This document shows positions 24,287-31,612 of a stretch of 35,411 nucleotides of DNA, one piece after another. The notes below the pieces were generated by a model. That model made no database searches. It saw nothing but the letters and a program-made list of their open reading frames with translations, and was not told the origin of the DNA. The position numbers and the translations under genes were made by a program. Origin of the DNA: CAYQCH01 sp964415935 (GTDB taxonomy: Bacteria > Patescibacteriota > Patescibacteriia > VMEV01 > CAYQCH01); NCBI GenBank assembly GCA_964415935.1, contig CAYQCH010000009.1, positions 1 to 35,411 on the forward strand, in the 5' to 3' direction. How positions within the stretch are numbered: position 1 is the stretch's first letter; the number at the start of each line of letters is the position of its first letter.

Positions 24287-24544
24287 ATGCATTCCATGCT
24301 TTTTCTCGTTGCGGCGCTTGCGACGGCCTTGATGCCTACGACCGCCCAGGCCGTGACGGTTCCTGCTCAATACGGCGATGATCCGGTAGAGGAATTCTGC
24401 CGCATCTACTGCAATTGCAGCCGCAACCGCTGCGATAACGGCCCGGGGTATCGCTTGCCCGGCTGGAACGAAGACCCCTATGACGAGTTCACGTGCGACT
24501 CTATCTGGTGCCAGTGGTACTGCGGACCGTATCCGCGCTATTAA
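24287..24544 (+). CDS. Small Cys-rich secreted protein with CQWYC motif
   Basis: The 85-residue product has a signal peptide (about 1-22, cleavage after AQA) and a mature part of about 63 residues with seven cysteines. Two clusters are visible, FCRIYCNCSRNRC and TCDSIWCQWYCGPYP. The second shares CQWYC with the preceding small gene. The mature form is probably a compact disulfide-bonded extracellular peptide; its role is unknown. The ATG at 24287 is preferred over TTG at 24278. Its stop overlaps the stop of the convergent pepA by four bases (TTAA), so no terminator separates them. Confidence 0.65.
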   Translation: MHSMLFLVAALATALMPTTAQAVTVPAQYGDDPVEEFCRIYCNCSRNRCDNGPGYRLPGWNEDPYDEFTCDSIWCQWYCGPYPRY

Positions 24545-25434
24545 ACGGCGGCCTTTGCCTGTTCGCGCAGGTATTGCAGGACCACGCGCATGCCCGCGCC
24601 CGTGGCTCCCGGCGCAAGATGTTTTTTCCCGCTGTTCGCCCAGGCCACACCGGCGATGTCGAGATGTGCCCAAGGGTACTTCCCCGCCACAAAATGGTCG
24701 AGGAAGGCGGCGGCGGTGATGGCCCCGCCCCAGTTCACGGAAGCGAGGTTGGCCACGTCGCCGGTTTTTCCTTTAATCAGCTCGGCGTACTCGGTGGGAA
24801 GAGGCATAGGCCAGGCAATGTCGCCGGTCGCTTCGCCCGCCTGTTTGAGCTGCGCTTGCAAGTCACTATTGCGCGTAAAGAGGCCGGCGCCGCTGTCATG
24901 CAAAGCGACCGCGCAAGCGCCGGTCAATGTGGCCAGGTCAATGACGGCCTTGGGCTTGTACTGGCGCGCGTACACCAGCGCATCCGCCAAAATGACGCGG
25001 CCTTCTGCGTCCGTGTTAATGACTTCAATCGTTGAGCCGTCCATGGCGGTAAGAATGTCTCCCGGTTTGTAGGCATTGGGTCCCGGCATGTTTTCCACCG
25101 CCGGCACCAGGCACACCACATTGACCGGCAACTTCAACGCCGCCGCCGCGCGCACAATGCCAAACGCTGCCGCCGCGCCGGACATATCAAACTTCATCTC
25201 GTCCATGGCCGTGCCCGGCTTGATGGAAATGCCGCCCGAGTCAAACGTGACCCCTTTGCCGACNNNNNNNNNNNNNNNNNNNNNNNNNNNNNNNNNNNNN
25301 NNNNNNNNNNNNNNNNNNNNNNNNNNNNNNNNNNNNNNNNNNNNNNNNNNNNNNNNNNNNNNNGCCGCCATCGGCACAATCAATGCTTCAATGTCTTTTG
25401 TTTTCCACTTTTTCGACGTTACGCTGATTTTCAT
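24541..25434 (-). CDS. pepA: Leucyl aminopeptidase, M17 family (interrupted by assembly gap)
   Basis: This cytosolic metallo-aminopeptidase releases N-terminal residues from peptides. The first 23 codons (MKISVTSKKWKTKDIEALIV) are visible, then 100 N, then 240 residues of the catalytic domain. That domain has GKGVTFDSGGISIKPG (metal-binding Lys and Asp), MKFDMSGAAAA, PGDILTAMDGSTIEVINTDA with NTDAEGRV (metal-binding Asp/Glu and catalytic Arg), and DLATLTGAC. M17 enzymes have about 480-500 residues, so roughly 220 residues are missing; the true gap must be several times longer than the 100 N shown. It follows ileS by 14 bases and is probably cotranscribed with it. Confidence 0.93.
   Translation of the reverse strand: MKISVTSKKWKTKDIEALIVPMAXXXXXXXXXXXXXXXXXXXXXXXXXXXXXXXXXXVGKGVTFDSGGISIKPGTAMDEMKFDMSGAAAAFGIVRAAAALKLPVNVVCLVPAVENMPGPNAYKPGDILTAMDGSTIEVINTDAEGRVILADALVYARQYKPKAVIDLATLTGACAVALHDSGAGLFTRNSDLQAQLKQAGEATGDIAWPMPLPTEYAELIKGKTGDVANLASVNWGGAITAAAFLDHFVAGKYPWAHLDIAGVAWANSGKKHLAPGATGAGMRVVLQYLREQAKAAV
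25264..25363. other. Assembly gap (100 N) inside pepA
   Basis: Exactly 100 N, the usual placeholder for a gap of unknown size. The missing part of the M17 protein suggests about 0.65-0.7 kb is absent. Confidence 0.95.
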
Positions 25435-25448
25435 AAGCGGAAAGTTAA

Positions 25449-28358
25449 TTACTCGCTGATAAGCCCAAGTTTTACCTCTTGCTCCCCGTACTTCACGCTG
25501 CCTTGTACGTCTTGCTTCACCAATTCAGGCAGCAGCGCATCCGACAAGGTTGCATCCAAAATGGCTTGTTCATGCGACCGCAAGGTTTTCTCAACAAACT
25601 CGCTGTCCGTCTGATATGCCACTTTGATGCGATCCTTGATGGTGAGCCCGGCGTCTTTGCGCAGGGCATTGACCTGGCGGATGATGTCGCGCGCCAGGCC
25701 TTCCATGCGCAATTCGTCCGACAACTCGGTTTTTAAGGCGACGGCCCCACCCAAAACGCCAGACTTCACATGATACCCAGGTTGCGCTTCCACTTTCGCC
25801 ACGACCTGCACATGCTTCACGTTTACTTCCTGCGCCACAAGCTGCTCCAACTCCGGCGAGAGATGCGCGAAGCCTTCCGGCAGCTGGACGATGAGCCGTT
25901 CGCAAGCCTGACGAATCTTCAAACCGCTTTCGGCGCGTGCAGCCAGGGCCAGCTCAACAATATGACGAGCATGTTCCATTTCATTGATGATGACCTGGTC
26001 GCCGCCCGTGGGATGCGCCGGCCAGTCAGCTAAATGCACGGACGTGTGCTGCTCCGGATACAACTTCTGGTACAGATGCTCGGTCATGAACGGGATATAC
26101 GGAGCCATAACCGCCAACAGATTCTCAAACACGTATCGCGTCACGGCTAAAGCGGTCTCTTTGTCTGCAGTATCCCCGCCTTTAAAGCGATCGCGGCTAC
26201 GGCGCAAATACCAGGTAGAAAAATCGTTGATGAATTCCACCATCAGCCGCGCGGGACGGGCGACATTATAGCGGTCTAACTCTTCTGTGACATCATGATG
26301 CAAGTCTTGCCATTTCGCCAAAATCCAGCGATCAAGCACGGTCAGAGGCATCTTCTGCAACTCCTCGGCAGAGGGGCAGACAACGCCGGCCGGTGCGAAC
26401 GTGGCGTAGAGTGCATGGATATTGGTCAGCATCATGATGACCTTGCGGAACATGTCTTTGACGCCGTCATCGGAAAAATTCAAATTCTCCGCCTGCATGA
26501 CCGGCGAGGCCATGAGGTAGAACCGGAAGGCGTCGGCGCCGTACTTGTCGAATAACTGCAACGGGTCCGTGTAATTCTTCTTGCTCTTGGACATTTTCTG
26601 CCCGTCTTCGGCCTGGATGGTGCCCGTGGTTACCGCATTCACGAAGGCAGGCTTGTCGAACAGCGCCGTGGAAATGACATGCAGGGTGTAGAACCAGCCT
26701 CGGGTCTGCGCGATATATTCGGCAATGAATTCGCCCGGGAAGTTCTTCTCAAAGTGATCGCGATTCTCGAATGGATAGTGCACGGAGGCAAACGGCATGG
26801 AGCCGCTTTCCACCCAGCAATCAAACACCTGCAAGACGCGCTTCATGGTGCCCTTGCCGCAGGCGCTGCAGGCCCAGGAATACGCGTCGATAGCCGGGCG
26901 ATGCACATCTGGTACCTCGCTGACGCCAGCTTTCGCTTTTAATTCGTCGATGCTGCCCAAAATTTCGCGATTGTCGCATTCCTCGCATTCCCACACCGGA
27001 ATGGGCGAACCCCAATAGCGGTTGCGGGAAATGTTCCAGTCCGGCGCGTTTTCCAAACCGTGCTTGAAACGGCCATGCTTGAGATGGTCCGGATACCAGT
27101 TGATTTGTTCGTTCAGCTCCAGCATGCGCGCTTTGATTTTCTGCACGTTGATGAACCAGGCCGGCACGGCGTTGTAGTACAACGGCGTGGAACAACGATA
27201 GCAAACAGGGTAGCTGTGCTTGTACGACTCGTCTTTAAGCAGCAACCCGCGCGCCTGCAAGTCGTCAACAATCGGCTGCTCGGCCTTCTTGAAGAACATG
27301 CCCGCAAACGGCGTGACAACTTCCAGAAATTTGCCCTGGTCGTCCAGCGTCGGCGAGATTGGCAAATCGTATTTCAGTGCCCATTTGTAGTCATCTTCGC
27401 CGTACACCGCGGCCGTGTGCACGATACCGGTACCGTCTTCGAGACTTACAAAATCGGCGGCGGCGACATAATAGGCTCGCTTGCCGTTCAGCGGCATGTA
27501 GGAAAACAACGGTGCGTACTCTTTGCCGACCAAATCGCTGCCTTTGACAACCTTCTCCACAGCAAACCCTTCGCCCAGCACCTTCTCAGCGAGGTCTTTG
27601 GCGACGTAATAGTATTCATTGTCTTTCTTTGCCAACACGTAGTCCGCTTTTTCCTGCACAAACAGCGCCACGTTGCCCGGCAATGTCCACGGCGTGGTGG
27701 TCCAGGCCAAGAAGTAGGTGTCAGCCTCCCCTTTGACCGCAAATTTCACGAACGTGCTGTGATCAACGACTTCCTTGTAGCTATTGTCCATGGCGATTTC
27801 GAAGTTGGACAGCGGCGTGGCGCAGCGCGGGCAATACAAAGAAATGTGACGGCCTTCATAGGCCAGGCCTTTGTCATGGATGGTCTTAAACGCCCACCAG
27901 ACTGACTCGATATACGAATTGTCCATGGTCTTGTAGGAGTTGTCGAAGTCCACCCAGCGGCCGACACGGTCGATGTATCCCTTCCATTCGCGGTCGTACT
28001 TCAGCACGGAAGCGCGGCAGGCATTCGTAAACTTGTCGATGCCCAGGGCCTCGATGTCTTTTTTGGAATTGAGACTCAAGTCTTTTTCCACGAGGTTCTC
28101 AATGGGCAGGCCATGGCAGTCCCAGCCCCAGACGCGCTCCACGCGGTAGCCGCGCATGGTCTTGTAGCGCGGGATCAAATCTTTGATGACCGAAGCAAGC
28201 AGCGAGCCATGATGCGGCAAGCCGGTGGCAAACGGCGGTCCGTCATAAAACACGAACGCGCGTTCGGCATCGCGCTGCTCGACGGACTTGGTAAAAAAAT
28301 CATGCTTCTTCCAATATTCGAGGATGGATTGCTCCATCTCGGGCACGGAGAGTTTCAT
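25449..28358 (-). CDS. ileS: Isoleucyl-tRNA synthetase
   Basis: The 969-residue class I synthetase charges tRNA-Ile. It shows the HIGH-type motif as PHHGSLL (48-54) after YDGPPFATGL, an editing domain containing TTPWTLPGN (221-229) and GIVHTAAVYGEDDY, and the KMSKS loop (588-592, DGQKMSKSKKNY). Cys pairs are seen at CPRC, CYRC, CEEC and CSAC, likely zinc sites. The sequence is of the eukaryote-like (type 2) class, which tends to resist mupirocin; this is inferred from the motif style. The ATG at 28358 (MKLSVPEMEQSILEYW) matches the family start; the frame extends upstream without similarity. No Shine-Dalgarno site or clear promoter is seen in the 158 bases upstream. Confidence 0.97.
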   Translation of the reverse strand: MKLSVPEMEQSILEYWKKHDFFTKSVEQRDAERAFVFYDGPPFATGLPHHGSLLASVIKDLIPRYKTMRGYRVERVWGWDCHGLPIENLVEKDLSLNSKKDIEALGIDKFTNACRASVLKYDREWKGYIDRVGRWVDFDNSYKTMDNSYIESVWWAFKTIHDKGLAYEGRHISLYCPRCATPLSNFEIAMDNSYKEVVDHSTFVKFAVKGEADTYFLAWTTTPWTLPGNVALFVQEKADYVLAKKDNEYYYVAKDLAEKVLGEGFAVEKVVKGSDLVGKEYAPLFSYMPLNGKRAYYVAAADFVSLEDGTGIVHTAAVYGEDDYKWALKYDLPISPTLDDQGKFLEVVTPFAGMFFKKAEQPIVDDLQARGLLLKDESYKHSYPVCYRCSTPLYYNAVPAWFINVQKIKARMLELNEQINWYPDHLKHGRFKHGLENAPDWNISRNRYWGSPIPVWECEECDNREILGSIDELKAKAGVSEVPDVHRPAIDAYSWACSACGKGTMKRVLQVFDCWVESGSMPFASVHYPFENRDHFEKNFPGEFIAEYIAQTRGWFYTLHVISTALFDKPAFVNAVTTGTIQAEDGQKMSKSKKNYTDPLQLFDKYGADAFRFYLMASPVMQAENLNFSDDGVKDMFRKVIMMLTNIHALYATFAPAGVVCPSAEELQKMPLTVLDRWILAKWQDLHHDVTEELDRYNVARPARLMVEFINDFSTWYLRRSRDRFKGGDTADKETALAVTRYVFENLLAVMAPYIPFMTEHLYQKLYPEQHTSVHLADWPAHPTGGDQVIINEMEHARHIVELALAARAESGLKIRQACERLIVQLPEGFAHLSPELEQLVAQEVNVKHVQVVAKVEAQPGYHVKSGVLGGAVALKTELSDELRMEGLARDIIRQVNALRKDAGLTIKDRIKVAYQTDSEFVEKTLRSHEQAILDATLSDALLPELVKQDVQGSVKYGEQEVKLGLISE

Positions 28359-28460
28359 AAAAAAACATGGTCCAGGATCCGTAATCCAAGATCTCAAAAC
28401 CATGGATATAACGTGCGAATTTTACTGATTTCCCGCTGGGAAGTCAAAAGGCGGCATTGC

Positions 28461-28489
28461 TTGTCATCTGCGGCGATTTGGTCTATAAC
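28461..28489 (+). promoter_or_regulatory. Promoter of the small gene 28517-28747
   Basis: TTGTCA (28461-28466) and TATAAC (28484-28489) are exactly 17 bases apart. The start would be near 28496, giving a 21-nt leader that contains the AGGAGG site. Confidence 0.8.
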
Positions 28490-28516
28490 AAGCGTGCCGA
28501 AAGGCAGGAGGAAACA

Positions 28517-28747
28517 GTGACGGAACGAAACGACCCGGGCGAGCAGACGTACGTGCGGGACCAGACCCTGTACTACCACGGGGATGCTGCCAATCCCAAT
28601 CAGATTGTCACCTACAAGCACGCCCAGCCGGGTGGCAGTGGCATGCCCGGCATGCACGTGGTCAAGACTTCGGGGGGCAAAATCATCGTGGCTGACACGG
28701 GGGACATTTCGGTCAAACCAAGACCGAAGCCGCCGCCAGATTCCTGA
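28517..28747 (+). CDS. Small hydrophilic protein of unknown function
   Basis: The 76-residue product (MTERNDPGEQTYVRDQTLYY...) has no signal peptide or cysteine. It is Gly/Pro/Lys-rich toward the end (KPRPKPPPDS) and contains beta-strand-like stretches (HVVKTSGGKIIVADTGDISV). The start is GTG at 28517, preceded by a perfect AGGAGG with a 5-base spacer, one of very few strong ribosome sites in the window. Its own promoter and strong terminator mark it as an independent transcription unit. It is divergent from ileS. No family is recognised; a small cytoplasmic protein is the most that can be said. Confidence 0.8.
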   Translation: MTERNDPGEQTYVRDQTLYYHGDAANPNQIVTYKHAQPGGSGMPGMHVVKTSGGKIIVADTGDISVKPRPKPPPDS

Positions 28748-28769
28748 CTGCGCGTCTGGGGGATCAACG

Positions 28770-28806
28770 CCCGCTGCGACCATTAGGCCGCAGCGGGTTT
28801 CTTTTT
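28770..28806 (+). terminator. Terminator of the small gene
   Basis: CCCGCTGCG (28770-28778) pairs perfectly with CGCAGCGGG (28789-28797) and is followed by TTTCTTTTT. Confidence 0.93.
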
Positions 28807-28817
28807 GCAAACGAAAA

Positions 28818-28851
28818 CGCCGCCCCCGGTCGGTAAAGACTGGTTGCGGCG
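28818..28851. other. Composite two-part hairpin
   Basis: CGCCGC (28818-28823) pairs with GCGGCG (28846-28851). Inside it, after a symmetric CC/TT internal loop, CCGGTC (28826-28831) pairs with GACTGG (28838-28843) with one G-U, around the loop GGTAAA. It lies just after the terminator and before the hairpin array and has no T-run, so it is not a terminator. Confidence 0.7.
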
Positions 28852-28863
28852 AGTTGTTACTAC

Positions 28864-29306
28864 ATGCAGCATATCTTGCCACACACGACGCTAGCGAACG
28901 GCGCGACGCACTGAAGTGCGCTGAGGAGGAACAGGCCATTTGCAGCATGACTTGCTGCACCATGCAGGGAATTGCAGGACAACAATGTGCGTTAAACCGC
29001 AGTGCTGAGATTTGCAGAATGACTGAATGCAGCATCACTTGCCGCACAAAATCGAACGTTGCACGACGCTGGCGTGCAGGACCGAACCTTGCATGACCGC
29101 GCGTGGTGATTGTGGCATGCCCTACCACACTAAAGCGGAGATGACGATGAATAGAACTACGACGCGTGACAAGAGACAACAGCGCAGGAGTGGATATTGC
29201 GACATCATTCGTCGCACAATACACGGACTCACGGCGCCGCACGGTACAATGGGCCGCGCTACCACGCATAACAAGATAACATCCGTGCAGCATCACTTGC
29301 TGTACG
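28864..29306. repeat. Array of seven covarying 21-nt hairpins
   Basis: Seven 21-nt elements start at 28864, 28940, 29027, 29059, 29110, 29197 and 29285. In each, T2-G3 pairs with C19-A20 (T19 in the last, a wobble), and bases 4-7 pair with 15-18. The stem sequences differ: TGCAGCA/TGCTGCA at 28940, TGCACG/CGTGCA at 29059, TGTGG/CCACA at 29110, TGCGAC/GTCGCA at 29197, and CGTGCAGCA/TGCTGTACG at 29284-29306. The copies at 28864 and 29027 have two and one mismatches. Leaving out 29059, the spacings are 76, 87, 83, 87 and 88. The element falls in different reading frames, so conservation is of structure, not protein. A further CGCAC/GTGCG hairpin lies at 28907-28920. Function unknown: a structured noncoding RNA or an array of protein-binding dyads are the main options. 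Confidence 0.65.
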
Positions 29307-29404
29307 CCACAGGAAGACACTTTACAGAGCAGTACATGGCGAAAAAACGCAACGCCGAGGAGGACGTATCAATGGCTGTAAAACTGCTCGCTGCGGGCTG
29401 GTAA
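29147..29404 (+). CDS. Doubtful small ORF within the hairpin array
   Basis: An open frame of 85 codons (MNRTTTRDKRQQRRSGYCDI...) starts at ATG 29147 with GGAG six bases upstream, and ends in EEDVSMAVKLLAAGW. A second, near-ideal site GAGGAGG (29357-29363) precedes an in-frame ATG at 29372 that would give just MAVKLLAAGW. The basic, low-complexity N-terminal half spans two of the array hairpins and looks fortuitous, while the last 30 residues look more protein-like. It may be a real small gene, a short leader peptide, or neither. Confidence 0.3.
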   Translation: MNRTTTRDKRQQRRSGYCDIIRRTIHGLTAPHGTMGRATTHNKITSVQHHLLYATGRHFTEQYMAKKRNAEEDVSMAVKLLAAGW

Positions 29405-29436
29405 ATGCGACACCAGCGCCCCCCTCTTTCAAGAGG
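29397..29436. other. Two hairpins at the end of the array region
   Basis: GCTGGT (29397-29402) pairs with ACCAGC (29412-29417), and CCTCT (29423-29427) with AGAGG (29432-29436). The first overlaps the stop codon of the doubtful ORF. Confidence 0.5.
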
Positions 29437-29454
29437 ACTGCACACCATATAACA

Positions 29455-29483
29455 AAAACACGCCCTGGTCAAGGGCGTGTTTT
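29455..29483. terminator. groESL terminator
   Basis: AAAACACGCCC / GGGCGTGTTTT form an 11-bp stem with the loop TGGTCAA and T-runs on both strands. It follows groEL and could also end a transcript from the array on the plus strand. Confidence 0.93.
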
Positions 29484-29502
29484 GCTGAACATCAAGCCAA
29501 AA

Positions 29503-31158
29503 TTACATCATTCCCATGCCACCCATTCCTCCCATGCCCATGCCTCCCGGCATGCCATGGCCATGGTCGTCCTTCTTTTCCGGAATGTCGGTGACAACGG
29601 CCTCGGTAGTCAACACCATGATGGCGATGGATGCGGCGTTCTGCAGGGCCGTGCGCACCACCTTGGTCGGGTCGATGACGCCGGACTTCATCAGGTCTTC
29701 ATAGGTATCCGTTTCCGCGTTATACCCCATGCTGCCTTGCTCCTGCTTCACGCGTTCGGCCACGACGGAGCCGTCCTTGCCCGCATTCATAGCGATGCGG
29801 CGCACCGGCTCTTCCAAAGCGCGGAGCAAAATGTCCATACCGATGCGCTCCTCGCCCTTCACGTCATGCATGGCCTTTTCCAGGGCCGGCAAACAGCGCA
29901 GCAACGCGACGCCGCCGCCCGGCACAATGCCTTCTTCATTGGCGGCTTTGGTCGCGGCCAGAGCGTCTTCAATGCGGTGCTTCTTTTCCTTCATTTCCAC
30001 TTCCGTGGCCGCGCCGACTTTAATGACAGCCACGCCGCCAGCCAGCTTGGCCAGGCGTTCCTGCAACTTTTCCTTATCGAAATCGGAGGTGGCATTTTCC
30101 AATTCAGCGCGGATCTGGCTGATGCGGTTCTCCAGGGACTTTTTGTCGCCATGTCCGCCCACAATGGTGGTGTTTTCCTTGGTGGAAATGACTTTGGCAG
30201 CCTGGCCCAGGTCGTTGATGTCCGCGGTCTCCAATTTCAATCCCACTTCGCCAGAAATCACGCGGCCGCCTGTCAGCACGGCGATGTCTTCCAGCATGGC
30301 CTTACGGCGATCGCCAAAACCGGGCGCCTTAATAGCCAGCGTGTTAAACGTGCCGCGCAATTTGTTGAGCACCAACGTGGTCAACGCCTCTCCGTCAACG
30401 TCTTCGGCGATGATGACCAGTTCCTTGCGGCCCATCTGCGCCAGCTTTTCCAGCAACGGCAGAATTTCCGCCAGGGAAGAAATCTTTTTATCGGTAATGA
30501 GGATGTGCGCGTTCTGATAAACGGCTTCCATGCGATCCGGATTGGTGATCATATACGCGGACACATAGCCCTTGTCGAACTGCATGCCTTCCACGACTTC
30601 TTTTTGCACGCCAAACGACTGGCCTTCTTCCACGGTGATGACGCCGTCTTTGCCCACGCTTTCCATGGCCTCGGCAATAATGCTGCCGATCTCGCGGTCG
30701 TTGGCGGAGATGGAAGCAACGTTGGCCATTTCATCGGCGCTGGAAATTTTCTTGGCCAGGCCGTCTTTCAATTCCTTGACCACGACGTCCACGCCCTTTT
30801 CCAAACCGCGGCGGATGCCCAGGGGGTTGGTTCCGGCCGTCACGTTCTTGAGGCCTTCTGTGATCATGATTTGCGCCAGGAGCGTGGCGGTGGTAGTGCC
30901 ATCGCCGGCCACGTCATTAGTCTTGCTGGCGACTTCCTTCACCATTTCCGCGCCAATGTTCTCAAATTTGTCTTCCAATTCAATGTCCTTGGCCACGGAA
31001 ACGCCGTCTTTGGTAACGGTCGGGGAACCATAGCCCTTGTCGAGCACGACGTTGCGGCCCTTGGGACCAAGCGTAACGATGACGGCATTGGCGAGCTTGT
31101 CGACGCCGCGCTTGAGCGCCGCGCGCGCTTCTTCTTTAAACAATAATTGCTTTGCCAT
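29503..31158 (-). CDS. groEL: Chaperonin GroEL (60 kDa)
   Basis: The 551-residue product forms the double-ring folding chamber closed by GroES. It contains TLGPKGRNVVLDKGYGSPTV, the nucleotide-binding GDGTTTAT, the conserved KAPGFGDRRKAML, and the equatorial-domain ending with EEGIVPGGGVALL. It ends in the typical Gly-Met-rich tail (GMPGGMGMGGMGGMGMM). The length is normal. The ATG at 31158 lies 11 bases after the groES stop, with no Shine-Dalgarno site, so translation is likely coupled or SD-independent. Its expression is governed by the groES promoter and the CIRCE-like operator. Confidence 0.98.
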   Translation of the reverse strand: MAKQLLFKEEARAALKRGVDKLANAVIVTLGPKGRNVVLDKGYGSPTVTKDGVSVAKDIELEDKFENIGAEMVKEVASKTNDVAGDGTTTATLLAQIMITEGLKNVTAGTNPLGIRRGLEKGVDVVVKELKDGLAKKISSADEMANVASISANDREIGSIIAEAMESVGKDGVITVEEGQSFGVQKEVVEGMQFDKGYVSAYMITNPDRMEAVYQNAHILITDKKISSLAEILPLLEKLAQMGRKELVIIAEDVDGEALTTLVLNKLRGTFNTLAIKAPGFGDRRKAMLEDIAVLTGGRVISGEVGLKLETADINDLGQAAKVISTKENTTIVGGHGDKKSLENRISQIRAELENATSDFDKEKLQERLAKLAGGVAVIKVGAATEVEMKEKKHRIEDALAATKAANEEGIVPGGGVALLRCLPALEKAMHDVKGEERIGMDILLRALEEPVRRIAMNAGKDGSVVAERVKQEQGSMGYNAETDTYEDLMKSGVIDPTKVVRTALQNAASIAIMVLTTEAVVTDIPEKKDDHGHGMPGGMGMGGMGGMGMM

Positions 31159-31169
31159 AGTGATGATGG

Positions 31170-31463
31170 TTATTCAATGACAGCCAAAATGTCGCTTTCC
31201 GCGATGATGAGATATTTTTCTCCGTCAACTTTCACTTCATCGGGAGAATACTTTTTAAAAAGCACCTGATCGCCGGCTTTGACCGACATCTGCAAACGCG
31301 TTCCGTTATCAGTCATTTTCCCAGGGCCAATGGCGATGACTTCGCCCTTTTCCGGACGTTCCTTCTCGTTGGTGTCAGGCAAGATGATACCCGCCTTCGT
31401 CGCCTGTTCATTGCTGCTGGCTTTTACGATCACTTGATCGTGCAATGGTTTCAATGTTGCCAT
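31170..31463 (-). CDS. groES: Co-chaperonin GroES
   Basis: This 97-residue lid protein of GroEL begins MATLKPLHDQVIVKASSNEQ. It has the mobile-loop region TKAGIILPDTNEKERPEKGE and the family-typical GDQVLFKKYSPDEVKVDGEKYLIIAESDILA (given here in parts: GDQVLFKKYSPDEV and KYLIIAESDILAVIE). It is the first gene of the operon. The ATG at 31463 has no Shine-Dalgarno site and follows a leader of about 109 nt. The leader includes the CIRCE-like operator and a GC hairpin (CCCGCC/GGCGGG, 31500-31514) with TTTTATTT further downstream on the minus strand. Confidence 0.98.
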   Translation of the reverse strand: MATLKPLHDQVIVKASSNEQATKAGIILPDTNEKERPEKGEVIAIGPGKMTDNGTRLQMSVKAGDQVLFKKYSPDEVKVDGEKYLIIAESDILAVIE

Positions 31464-31534
31464 AGCTTTTGGTTAATGTTTGGAAATAAAACCCGCCCGC
31501 CCGCCTTCGGCGGGTAAAGCGGCAGGTGGCCTGT

Positions 31535-31561
31535 TTAGCAGTCTTGCTATACGACTGCCAA
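31535..31561 (-). promoter_or_regulatory. Variant CIRCE operator (HrcA site)
   Basis: Plus strand TTAGCAGTC, 9 bases, GACTGCCAA; with the flanks the arms are 11 bp with one mismatch. The classical CIRCE is TTAGCACTC-N9-GAGTGCTAA. Spacing and outer bases match, while the inner C/G is swapped in both half-sites. It lies just downstream of the predicted groES transcription start, the usual place for HrcA repression. Confidence 0.75.
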
Positions 31562-31578
31562 ACGGCTTCTGTCTCTAG

Positions 31579-31605
31579 ATTATAAAGGAAAAGTGGCAGT
31601 GTCAA
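31579..31605 (-). promoter_or_regulatory. groESL promoter
   Basis: Consensus TTGACA (31600-31605) and TATAAT (31579-31584) on the minus strand, separated by only 15 bases. The -35 is one arm of a dyad shared with the divergent promoter. Confidence 0.65.
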
Positions 31606-31612
31606 GACACCC

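Noticed and set aside
28864..29306. CRISPR array
   Set aside because: The elements vary in sequence and only their pairing is conserved; there are no identical repeats, no uniform spacers and no cas genes.
28394..29320. 308-codon minus-strand open frame across the hairpin array and the gene at 28517
   Set aside because: It runs antisense through a gene with its own promoter, SD site and terminator. The repeated VQQVMLH-type peptides arise from the nucleotide hairpins and shift frame between copies.
28807..29454. RNase P RNA, tmRNA or SRP RNA as the identity of the structured region
   Set aside because: The RNase P conserved core, the tRNA-like T-arm and CCA end of tmRNA, and the SRP GGAAGG-type apical loop were not found.
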